Notes under the pieces: model-generated
Databases searched by the model: none
Told to the model about the DNA's origin: nothing
Seen by the model: only the letters and a program-made list of their open reading frames with translations
In this document: piece by piece, positions 12,172-22,550 of the stretch
How positions within the stretch are numbered: position 1 is the stretch's first letter
How the letters are laid out: every line of letters starts with the position of its first letter
Source of the DNA: Saccoglossus kowalevskii
Taxonomy: Eukaryota; Hemichordata; Enteropneusta; Harrimaniidae
Direction: 5' to 3'
DNA: 30,714 nt
Assembly (NCBI RefSeq): GCF_000003605.2
Contig: NW_003125889.1
Location: 136,787-167,500 of the forward strand
Translations under genes and position numbers: made by a program

Positions 12172-14231
12172 AAAGTCAATCAATTTCACAAGTCAGGTGA
12201 TCACAAATAATATAATCAATAACTGCCACTGAGGGCGCTCGATTAGATACCGCTTTTGATTGTGACTCAAAAAAAAGTATTATACACACTGACTAAAATA
12301 AAATCAGACTAGTCACCGTCTGGTGTTACTCGACCAAACGACCAGTCTTATCGACTGCCAGTGTGCTTTTGATAAGCTTTCAATTATTGTTTCAGTAAAC
12401 AAAACAAAACGTTGAATCGATTTCCACTAAAAAAAATGGTTGTATTCCAGGCTGATTGGGGCGATAACACTCAGTGTGAAATGTATAGAAGACATGGAGG
12501 AGAAAGTCAGTTGATGAGAATTGTGTGGGGTTTCGTACTGGTCAGAAGTCACTAGTGAATGACATGTTTGTTTGTTTGTTTGTTTGTCTGTTTACGGTAA
12601 TATAATGTTGGACATTGCCTTTAATCTAATTTGTTATCACAATTGTTAAACAATGCCCCATCGCCCCATTCCCGCTTATACAAATACTTACACCCAGTAC
12701 CTTGTGTTGTATTCAATTCTAAATGCCATGCACATTGCAATGAATGTTTTCTCAAGTGCCGTATCATTATTATATACCCTCTCTCCCCAGAGGCCAGTAT
12801 GCCACGAGATTTGAACCAGTTTCACGACATATACACACCTGCGATAGCTCGATGTCCATATTGCGTTTTGAGGACCGTCAACGCTTCCAACTTCACGATC
12901 GAGCCGCTATACACTATCACAGCCCCTTTATCCACCGTCCCTCAGCAGAGGGACGGTGCTTTATCATATAGAGGAACTGTGACACGATACAACTTGTTGT
13001 CGTCGTTTGCGTGGTTCTGCATTTTTTCCAGGCTTCTCTTTTGCGCCCAAAGTACCGGATCGTCGCAATATTCTTCATTACTGGCTATGTCAGTAGCGCA
13101 AAATAATATTTTTGTCGATTTCAGTTGACAGGAATATTTAACCTTATTGTGCGGTATTCACGTTTGGGGCCTACTTCCAAACACAGAAAACCATGATATA
13201 TCATATATTTTAGACAGGCTTGCCTCTATTTAAAACTACCTCTCAACAAATCATTGGTTAAATATAATAATATATTAATACTTTATGATTCAGGCATACT
13301 GATCAAATTGATGGAACGGTGGATTCAATTTATTCAACTTTAATTAAATACAACGGAATATAACAAGACAACGAGCGTACAGAATTCAGTGAAAACACAA
13401 ATCTAGTGAAAACACCAATTAGCATATAATAGTGTAGTTTATTATAGTTAAATTACATGAATAAAAACCTGTATACCATTACTCATACATAACAAACACT
13501 GCCCCCAGTGGTTTCAAAAGTCACTAAAGAATTCGAAAGAAAACGAAATGTACAAAATTATGTTTAGAGCAGGATTTCTAGTACAAGTAAATGTGCCAAT
13601 AAAACATGGTTACTGACAACAGTAGCAATTAGTAAGTACAGTCGTGGTAACATGAAACAGCATTCTTTTGTGATTTTTTGAGAAATGTTTTCTAATATTT
13701 AAAACAATATCAATGAAAACAGTGTTGAAGAAAAATTGTATTTTTTTTTACTTTTTAGAACCAAGATTTTCTCATAAACAATGATAATTCACGACAACAA
13801 AATATACCCCATGTGTTCACCCTATCCCACCAGCCTACAATTTGAGACTAAAATGTCGTACTATTTCCACCATAGTAACCAATAATAAAATGTTATAAAT
13901 ACGGACAACATTGGCGGCATTCACTTAAATTGAACCAACAAGTTGTTAAAGTTGATAAATAGGCTAGTGACCTTCAACTTTTTAATGTCAGTATCCTCGA
14001 TATTGACTGCAAAATAAATTCTGGTTATTTTCATTTGTGTACCTTATATGAAGGTTCGCACCACTGGACCGCGACGGAAACTATTTTGAAAAGTGTTCGT
14101 GTAAACACCAAATTCAAACCATTCATTATTTAAGACAAAGAAATGATAATTTGTTGACAAAATGACCGATATACAAATACAAAAAAAAAAGTATATATGG
14201 TGCAATTATAGTCAATTGTTCATGCCGAACG
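12172..14231. other. Intergenic, no gene seen
   Basis: Contains a GTTT microsatellite (12565-12592), one hairpin (described separately) and AT-rich unique sequence. The 165-codon frame at 12631-13128 has no recognisable domain. Confidence 0.6.
12933..12970. repeat. Hairpin with TTTATCATATA tail, copy 1
   Basis: A perfect 11-bp stem (CACCGTCCCTC paired with GAGGGACGGTG) with a 4-base AGCA loop spans 12933-12958. It is followed by CTTTATCATATA. A second hairpin with a related stem and the same tail lies at 15250-15287, so this is probably a recurring terminal structure of a dispersed element. Confidence 0.55.
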
Positions 14232-16746
14232 TTACTCTTCAACTTGAAGTGCGCCAACACACGGCTGGTATAGTCCCCGGGTAGCCTGACACATTTGGGT
14301 GTTGAGATAGATACCCGATCGGCCTTCTTGACTGCAGTCACAGACAGTTATTTGATAATGTGTCTCACTCTTTGCAACAAATTCTTGCAAGGCACGATAG
14401 CATTTGGCGGGACACTCGGAAACACCGACATCCAAATCAAAACACTGGCTGTACAGAGCGAATATGTCCATCTGCAGCTGATCGTAACATCCGGGTATTT
14501 CTTGGCAACGATTACTCACAGTGTCACAGTATAGTCCCGGATATGCAGCAATCTGTTGATAAACATGGAAACCAACAAGTTTTGCGATTAGTAATTGAGC
14601 TCATTCGAATGTCAGCGTGGTGACGTCACTGCTAGATGAAAAGGAGGTACTATTAAATTGTTTTACAACTACTTGCAGGTCAAGCAGGAGGACAAGACAA
14701 CAAGACAGTATTTGGGCAGTGGAAGAACTTGTTTTGAAAGTTCCACCTGAACCAAACACATCAAATACACAGAGACGGTTGAACAGAACTAGAAGACAGG
14801 GTATCCTCCTGGTATTTCTTTAAAATAACTTTAAAATAACAGTGTTTTGATTTTTGTCTACATTTTATCAAAAAGGGGAGGGGTAAATTTGTAATTAAAA
14901 ATCAATAGAAAGAAGTTGTTTTTGATTTTACAGAACAGTCATATGTCCTACATATACAAGCAAAGTGCCCACATATAGCTATGGTGATGGTGAGAGACGT
15001 TTGCAGAAACTCGTCTTAAAATATTACCATTTAGTACTTCGGAATCAACGTAGGTTAACTTGAATAATACTCACGCGCGGATTTAGAGAAGGCGCGCCAC
15101 CCCCTCTCTTCAGCCCGCAAAAAAAAGCTGACAAATCAATTGACAAACTCAGCCCATGTTAATAGGAGCGCCCCCTTACCGAATTTCTGGATCCGCCAGT
15201 GATACTGAGACTTATACGTAATCCATAGCATTATTTGTATCATTCATCTACAGTCCCTTGATCCCAGAGGGACTGTTATTTATCATATAAAGTACAGTAC
15301 ACTGTACTCAGTGTAGATGTCATCCAGTGTACATTTTCGCTACTGCATTTAGATTTTGCTCGTGCATCGTTACATTACTAGTACCCTGGACGATTTTAGA
15401 CATGACTATTATCACAAGATTTTACGAATTCACTCGGACGGTATTAATCCGAGCCAATATGCCCAATGGGAAGTCGTTATGACCAAAGATAAACTGGAAA
15501 CATGTTTAATTGTCGACAATTCAGTTTCAGAACAGGAAGTTAAAAACAGGTAATTAAAAACTTATTTTTTCGGTATTCGTATTGAACGCATACCATGGCC
15601 TACTGCTATATTCCTAGCAAAAACATTATTTTTAGTTCTGATACAATATCACATGTGTTTACTTTCGATGTTTCGAGTGATGGGCCTTATTAGGATACAG
15701 TAACAGTTATTTTTTTACTTATCCGAAATCTATGGCAAAGGATTGCGTCGGAATCACAAGTACTCCAATGTTCTAAGTAAGATGACGTCATCCATCCGAT
15801 AATGACAATATTTGTAAGTTTAATGAAATATGTCGCTACCTCAGCACAAAGATAAAATGTTTTTAACACATTGCTTTTCTCTTCTCAACAAACGCTCCAG
15901 CATCCCCCATTCATTTTGTGTCTTCTTAAGAAACAAAGTGAAATGTTCTTTTCACACAAAATAAGTGTAACAAGACCGTTTAATTAGAAATTCAGTATCA
16001 TTTGTACGTCAGTCTTTTTAAAATATGTATTCGAGACTATTAGTTTTCCACTCCTATTACACACTTCATATGTACATTGAAAAAAGAAAACTTTTTATTC
16101 GAAAATTGATTATAGATTATCGAATAATTGCGATTGTAGAGTAAGATTGTTTGAGTGATGGCTGTACGTTTGGCTGGCGTTTCAAATCATCAATTCCTTT
16201 AGCACTGTTTAAAATATGTCATGTATTATTCCGGACATACAAGCTACGTATTAAATGCTATAGGACGCCTGCAAATATGAGTTTCATCTATCACTGTAAT
16301 TAACACCATGTTAACATGTGTCATTTCCTCAATAACAAACAGATAAACACACATCTTGTTGACAAAGCTGAATTATCGCCTCGAGGGGTTGGAAACCAAT
16401 AGCATGCACAATAATACGTGGAGTAGGTGAAGACAAGTCAGAAACTTCTACTCAAATCGTAAACTTGAACAATATACGAGAAATACGAGAGCATATCCTT
16501 AACAATGTGATTTGAATGAGCAGTTAGCGTTTGGTGCGATTCAAATGTCATTAATGTCCCCAGTGCTACGGTTGATTTGTTTGATTCTTGTCAAACAATA
16601 AATAACATGAAATCTGACATAGAAAAAAAAAACACTGTTGGCTGATGTGAAGATACAATATTAGTCGTAATGTTAGTACTCACAGTTGTGCGGAGTAACA
16701 CGACGAACACAGCTAGACAAATTATTCGCCTTCCCAATTGTTCCAT
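14232..16746 (-). CDS. Small secreted cysteine-rich protein, GDNF-receptor/GAS1-like domain
   Basis: Two exons: 16746-16684 (63 nt) and 14552-14232 (321 nt, stop included), joined in phase 0, predict 127 aa. Exon 1 encodes a signal peptide (MEQLGRRIICLAVFVVLLRTT) ending at a good GTGAGT donor. Exon 2 follows a TTTATCAACAG acceptor. The mature part has ten cysteines (first YCDT, then NRC, PGC, SQC, SECPAKC, VCDC, QMC, QPC). The CPAKCYRAL and CDC segments resemble GDNF/GAS1 domains, which bind ligands or receptors at the cell surface. There is no transmembrane segment or clear GPI signal; the chain ends shortly after the last Cys in ALQVEE. The family call rests on cysteine pattern only. A further exon inside the 2.1-kb intron is possible. 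The ATG has a favourable context (CAACATGG). Confidence 0.7.
15072..15201. mobile_element. Small MITE with diverged inverted ends
   Basis: The left end reads CACGCGCGGATTTAGAGAAG. The reverse strand of the right end reads CACTGGCGGATCCAGAAATT, so the arms are imperfect inverted repeats. Both arms are followed inside by G/C-rich text (GGCGCGCCACCCCC versus GGGGGCGC). ATACT flanks both sides (15067-15071 and 15202-15206). The CASTGGCGGATCCAG end resembles hAT-type MITEs, but the visible duplication is only 5 bases. Confidence 0.55.
15250..15287. repeat. Hairpin with TTTATCATATA tail, copy 2
   Basis: A 9-bp stem (ACAGTCCCT paired with AGGGACTGT) around a 9-base loop is followed by TATTTATCATATA. 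It matches the stem core (GTCCCT/AGGGAC) and tail of the hairpin at 12933-12970. Confidence 0.55.
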
Positions 16747-17730
16747 GTTGTACAATGCCGAAGAAGACGATCGGTTGGATGCGTCCGTGCATATGATGCC
16801 AAAAACACTAAATGTATACTTCAAGTTGTGATGAATTTTATTCGCTAGACAAGGGCACTAAATAATTTTACGATCGTATTTGTCCCGTCGTATGTGGTGA
16901 TTCAAAGGTTTAAAACACTGACGTGACCTCCAACATATATGCATTACATTTATTTTGATCCAACTCCAATTTCTTTCCGCGAAGTCATCTCAGTAATAAC
17001 GTCACTTTGACAGGAACACGATTTATTTAGATTATTTTTAGAAGAGATTCTGTTGGCAAAAGTTCACTCACTGCATTGTTTTCGTAATTCTATCCTAACC
17101 AGCGTGACAATAACAAAATTATGTTCTGTCCCTGGAAGATTTAATGTTCGTGGTGATAGTCTGCGACCGCACATCTCGCTATTAAACACACTGTGTCGTG
17201 ACGTCACACCATATAAAAGTCATATCCAACGCAGTTCATTGACCTTTCGTAATAAAGGTCTGATTGTTAATTCAGAGAACTCAGTGATTATACGTACATC
17301 AAGTTTGAAATGTAAATAATAAGAATTGTTTGATAAATGTATTTTAATTATGAGCAACAAATATATGCCACTACCTATAGCTCAATTCATTAAGACCAAT
17401 CGAAATACTAGTCAGTAACTGTGTTTTAGGTTTGTAGATTTAATTGTGTTTTTGTTGTTGTTTTCCTTTTTTTATTTGTTTTGTTATGTATGACTCCTTT
17501 ATCTTCTGCGGGAGATATGAGTTAACAAATATTATTATGTGTATTCCACGAAATATCTGGTATCACCTTGGTAACGATTTCACTCATGAGTATACTCTGT
17601 ATGAAATAAAAAGCATGATTACATTTTCAAATAATGATGGATGTATATTTCAACAATTAAGAATATTAATGAGCTGCTGGATTGGTCGGTTACGGACATC
17701 GAGTTACGAGAATATCGAGTTATACAAATG

Positions 17731-17780
17731 ACCACGCCCATATTTTAGAAATCACTCCCACTTTTGTGAAATCACGCCCA
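17731..17780. repeat. 20-bp imperfect direct repeat, three copies
   Basis: ACCACGCCCA, ATCACTCCCA and ATCACGCCCA start at 17731, 17751 and 17771. Each is followed by about ten A/T-rich bases, giving a 20-base period. TCGAGTTACGAG flanks the block on both sides (near 17699 and 17812). Confidence 0.6.
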
Positions 17781-17835
17781 AATTGTATCCGATGTTCAAT
17801 TAACAAAACTTCGAGTTACGAGCAAAATATATATA

Positions 17836-17875
17836 TTTGTTTTTGTTGAAAATATTGACATTCAACAAAAACAAA
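17836..17875. repeat. Perfect 15-bp inverted repeat (hairpin)
   Basis: TTTGTTTTTGTTGAA (17836-17850) pairs exactly with TTCAACAAAAACAAA (17861-17875) around a 10-base loop. It is A/T-rich; no function is assigned. Confidence 0.75.
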
Positions 17876-19083
17876 AATGAACGTAAGCTCGAACAATTCA
17901 GCATCTCAATGTGAATACCAAAGTTCTTAGTGGATCTTCATATTATTTATATATATATTCAGTTAGGGTCAATCACCGTCATTGACCTCAATAGTCAAAA
18001 GGCAGACTTATGACGAAGATTACTATTCCGAACAAATGGTTCAACACTAGTCTACGACATGCCGCAAGTCAATACGTATTGTAATAGTTTAGTTTAATAT
18101 TGTATACAAACCTATAAATAGGTGTAATTCAAGCAAGCAACGATTTTTCAATCCAATTTGTTTAACCTCAATTTATTCTTCAAGAAAGCAACAACATTTA
18201 ACTCTTGCTGTATCCACAGAATCTTTCAACTTCGAAACACTCGTTTCTTCATATATTGTATAGTCATTCAATCCTATTGTACGGCATTAATGGTTCCACA
18301 TCGCCAGTGGTTACAGAATACTCCTTGGCAAACGTTTGTCGAAACACCAAATTTATATGCATTCTATAACCCAATTTACAAACAAACGGTTGCTGTGAGG
18401 GTGTAGCCCGAAAAAACTTTCCCCCTAAAAAATTATTCTTAATTTCCACCATCGTTTGATACTGACCACACAAAACCACCCCTGCTTTACGACTTCAATG
18501 CTTGAAATAACTCCATCCACTCAAAAACTAATTGAACCTTTCAGCAGAAGTTTGTAATGGGAATTAAGGCTAATAACACCATGGCTTGCCTCTCATTAAT
18601 TTATTGGCTACTTAAATAAATAGTTTTTCTAATACTGTGCGAATTACTGACTGTCACTGTGCTCACCATGAACAATAGAGGGCGGGAATGTATTAAATTA
18701 TGTCCTTCAGAGCGTTTTAAGAGTAATTTGTCAGATTTGTGCTGTTTAATGCGATATGCTGTACACGGTAGGGACATTACTATGGTATAATAACGTATTG
18801 CCTCATTAATAATTAATAACACAGTTACATTTATTTCTGCATAATCCACAAGTAACCCAACATTAACAACATTAGCGTAAGTCATGTGACATATTTTTTG
18901 CAAAATTAACTCGACACCGTAAAGTCATGTTGATGATCACGTAAAATTTACTAATGGCAAATAATATGATAATACGAATTCTTGTAAATGTTCAAACAAT
19001 TTCAAAGTTCCATGAGATAATAAATAAAGGTGCAATTCACGTACAATAATATACAAGAGTAAATACATCATGATTCAGTCCTT

Positions 19084-21025
19084 TTATGACTTCCTGAGTT
19101 TGTTTACCGCAATTGATTTTTTCACAAGACGTCTGACTTGTGTTTTCGAGACTGACTTTCCCTCGTGAACTTTGATGTCACTCGGATCGGTAATACTGAT
19201 AGCTGGCGTAGATGTGGCAGTTGTCGGTGCAAGTACGACTGTTTTCTTTGGTGATCGCTTTACCACAGGTGATGTCGTCAACACTACTGGGGATTTTCTA
19301 CCAGAACAACATGAACGTGGCGATGAAGATGGGTTACATACAGCACACACTCCGGTGACAGGGCACGTTGAGCTGGCTCTCGTTTGAACGCTAAAAAATA
19401 ATCAGATGAAAGAAAATGAATGTACAATTATTGTTTATTCGTTATTTATTGCAGTTTGTTCAATTGGGACATGTAAAGCCATTTTGAATAATACTTAATT
19501 TAGATTTACCATGCATCATCGTCACTAACATGTCTTCGACGTCTTGAAATCATTAATGCTCGTTTCTTGCTTCGCACAGTACTCACTGCGGCGGTTGGTT
19601 CACTGTCATCTCGTTTTCTCTTCATTCGTGACGTCACAGCTGTTGTATCTATGTTAATTTCTGGTTTGGCAAGTTCACTTTTAACTTCTGACATGCTCTC
19701 AAATTCGGCTATCCTCTTTGATCTTTCCGATGGTTCCTCACTTGTTCCAACTGCCATCATGGTTTTTGCGGTGCGTTCTGTAAATTAAATATTATAATAT
19801 TAGTATCTGTGGGTTTTCGAAAAATACAGATATTTTAATATATAACGAAATGTTCATAACAATTGTTCAAATATATTTTGTTAAAAACTTACTTCTTTTG
19901 GTCAATGTCTTTTCCACTCTATCCGCCATGGCATCTTCATCAACCCTTCCTCCTCTTGCATAATATTCATTAATCACTTCATGGTTCACCTCCTCTAATA
20001 ATTGTTGTAAAGACATCTCTTCACGAGCGCCACCAATGATAACTTTGGACAATAACTTGGCATCTTTCAATGACACGTATTGGCCACCAGTTACGTGTGC
20101 GATAGCCATAAAGAAATCTTTGAAACCTTCAGCATAACTACCACAAACTACGCTGTATAAAGTGATGTTCTGTTCCGCCATTTGTCGTGCGATTTTCATT
20201 GGATCGTGACCAGCCGGACAACCTGTAAATATTGTGCATAATTATGTTAATAAGAACATAACAATAATGCATAATCTGATAGATTGAACTTTCTTCACGT
20301 TTTCGGATTATAAATAATTAGCTCACCTTTTGGGAATCCGTCACCGCTGTCACGTAACCCATGAGGAGGTGCATCCGCGATCAGTACACATACTTTAGTC
20401 GCTAGCGGGCGCCAATTGAGATTTAAAGCTTCATGAAGACCATCAGCGACGGCTTCTGGACCATCTCCCCCTGCAATGGCATGTGGACTTTATTTAGTAA
20501 TTATTATTTACAATGAAATCATAGTCGTAAATAAGGAAAAATATTGATATTATGATCGACGGTGTTGAAATATATTACACAAACCTCCATTTGCTTTCAT
20601 ATTGTCCATTTGTTTCTGCATGTCTTTCAAAGAAGGCGTGAAATCCAACACACGAGTTACAAAAGTACTCTCTTGTGGAGGATGATCTCTGTACTCTACT
20701 AAGGCAAGTCGGATATCGGACATCTCCTTGGCAACGATTTCATCAACGATACTCTGAATATTCTGTATTGGGTACACAAAGCTTTATATTAGTATCATTT
20801 TTGAGTTTCAATGTCAACAAAATATTCCAAAGCATTTAAATATACTGTCATAGTAATATTTTATAGTATGTTAGTTTGGGGGTCATTCACCTTTCTAGCC
20901 TCATTGATCCAGCTGCCCATACTGCCAGTGCAGTCCATGACGAAAGCCAAATCTAAAACCGATGCATCGTGCTGTTTCAGTAAAGGCTGGGGGACAAAGT
21001 CGGGTACTTTGATAGCGCCAGGCAT
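19084..21025 (-). CDS. vWA gene A: vWA domain protein with basic cysteine-containing tail (453 aa)
   Basis: Six exons: 21025-20891, 20762-20585, 20470-20327, 20222-19893, 19777-19510 and 19390-19084. They total 1362 nt and phases match throughout. Residues about 24-235 form a von Willebrand A domain. LDLAFVMDCTGSMGSW gives the metal-site DxTxS (D31, T33, S35), GGDGPEAVADGL follows at 105-116, and ADAPPHG contains D137. This combination resembles the vWA half of vwkA-type alpha-kinases, but no kinase domain follows. Residues 265-352 are hydrophilic with basic clusters (RMKRKR 313-318, RSKKR 331-335, SRRRRH 340-345) that could be nuclear signals. Exon 6 has a cysteine cluster (CPVTGVCAVCN, then SCCSG) and ends RRLVKKSIAVNKLRKS. 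The likely role is metal-dependent protein binding; location and partner are unknown. The start follows ATCAACATG and matches gene B. Confidence 0.92.
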
Positions 21026-21105
21026 GTTGATATTAACGGGGTATTGTTGGGTTTCTAGTTCACTTTGCTTAGTTAGTACTTCACTGTCTGAATTCAGTTC
21101 AGTTG

Positions 21106-21227
21106 TGATTTAACTCTGATAGGCTACACGTCTTTTATAGGCTCTACCTACTATTGTGTTATTACCGACAAGCAGCGACGTGTTGGCCGAAGTGCCTGAA
21201 TGACCTAAATATAGAACACTGACGTCA
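21106..21227 (-). promoter_or_regulatory. Promoter of vWA gene A: CRE and TATA box
   Basis: A palindromic CRE/ATF site TGACGTCA (21220-21227) precedes a canonical TATA box, TATAAAAG on the minus strand (21139-21132). An initiator-like TCACAAC lies about 30 bases downstream, near 21106. The ATG is about 107 bases from the TATA box. The same block is conserved upstream of B and pseudogene C. Motifs are seen; the start of transcription is inferred. Confidence 0.6.
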
Positions 21228-21270
21228 GTATTGTGAGCGTGTTTCGACTTGTTTGAACTCTAGAGGGCGT

Positions 21271-22311
21271 GTGATGAGAAGGTAAAATACAATGCACTGT
21301 ACAAGGGTGTCTAGAAATACGTTATTGGGAGCGTTTAAGGTTTGGTACATGAGCAAATGGTTATTCGGGGTGTCTAAAGTGTCCCGAATAAAGACAAAAT
21401 ATAATACAGTTTAGTTTATGAGCATCATAATGACTTATTTCTATTCTTCATCGGATGAAGTCTGAATCTATGTATTGGGTTACGTTAGTCTGTGTTCGTC
21501 ATTCAGGTTTCATTTCTCAGACATGGCTGGATTGAATTTGTGCACAGCTGGTACAAGTTATAATGGCGGCTGGCTACCATTTTTGTCATAGAAAAACCGC
21601 CCTGAATTAACATTTTAACATGTCATCCACTGCTCATCGTACATGCTTTGGTTGATTTCATTCAAACTTAGCATTTACAGATGTACATCATTTTGCTCCG
21701 TGACTCAATTAAGAATGGTCGACTGAAACCCATTTCTTTTCAAGTATTCTATCTATTTCTAAGATACGCATTAAAATATTGTGTTGAAATTTGGTACAAA
21801 GGCAAGACATAGTGGATTTCAGTTCTATTTGGAGTGTGCAATTTAACCGATTGGCCGCAAAGAAATTGAAAATAAAAAATGTGATTAGTTGTTGTAATGT
21901 TATCTAAACTTAGTGTGAGACGATGAGTTACTCATGTATGTCAGTTTGAAGTTCAAGTCAAAATGACCGATTGGTGGCCATGTTGGTTTTATTTGTCTAC
22001 CATTTCCAATTTACCTCGACTGATTTTGTTCTAAACAGGCACAAAGATGAAATTTATATGCACTTTTGGATAGAACAAGTATTTTTATTTTCGCAATTTA
22101 ATTTACTCGTCCTACACAAATTTCATACGCACACGAATGACCCTGTTTTCAATACTTAGTGGTATTTGTTGTGTCAGTTTCAATGTCTATGTAGGTTTTT
22201 ATCGTCTAAAATATCCTGGTACCCCCGCCCAATCTCAGCCCTCCTCCTACACATTTTTTGAAAACACCCTTATAAAGTCTTTATGCGCGAATCACACAGT
22301 ATTTTTGATTA
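21271..22311. other. Spacer between divergent vWA genes A and B, no gene seen
   Basis: About 1 kb of AT-rich DNA at the centre of the inverted duplication. Phrases such as ATGGCGGCTGG (near 21563), CCGATTGGCCGC (near 21849) and CCGATTGGTGGCCATG (near 21967) recur and look like decayed dispersed repeat rather than coding sequence. Confidence 0.5.
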
Positions 22312-22355
22312 TGCGCCCTCTAGAGAACAAACGGGTTGAGACTCGCTTACATTAG

Positions 22356-22444
22356 TGACGTCCGTGTTCTATATTTAGGCTATTCACGTATCAGCTTGTT
22401 TGTAAAACACAATAGATCGAGTGTCAAGAGACAGCCAATAAAAG
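22356..22444 (+). promoter_or_regulatory. Promoter of vWA gene B with altered CRE and TATA
   Basis: Aligned with gene A, the CRE is TGACGTCC (22356-22363), which breaks the palindrome. The TATA position reads CCAATAAAAG (22435-22444) instead of CCTATAAAAG. The following leader (AGAGTTAAATCACAAC) is shared with A. Confidence 0.5.
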
Positions 22445-22550
22445 ACGTATAGCCTGCCAGAGTTAAATCACAACCGAACTGACTTCAGACAGTGAAGTGA
22501 CAACTAAAATAAGTGAACTAGAAACCTAACAATAACCCGTTAATATCAAC

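Larger units (their letters stand above)
14553..16683. other. Intron of the GDNF/GAS1-like gene, no additional exon seen
   Basis: A 2.1-kb intron holding one small MITE and one hairpin (both listed). The open frames 14617-14823 and 15356-15553 have no recognisable motifs. Confidence 0.5.
16747..19083. other. Intergenic, no gene seen
   Basis: AT-rich DNA between the divergently bounded GDNF-like gene and vWA gene A. Short frames (17053-17319, 17444-17731, 18158-18406) show no domains. Two small repeat structures are listed separately. Confidence 0.6.

Noticed and set aside
12781-12840. tRNA B-box-like GATTTGAACC on the plus strand (GGTTCAAATC on minus), possible SINE
   Set aside because: No convincing A-box or cloverleaf at the right distance.
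12631-13128. 165-codon open frame, longest in the window
   Set aside because: No signal peptide, domain, splice partner or biased composition; it crosses a hairpin repeat and reads as chance.
19172-19788. Plus-strand open frames opposite vWA gene A exons 5 and 6
   Set aside because: They are antisense shadows of well-supported exons and are mirrored opposite gene B.
20811-21113. 100-codon plus-strand frame over gene A exon 1
   Set aside because: It is the antisense of exon 1 and its leader, and the same shadow appears opposite copies B and C.
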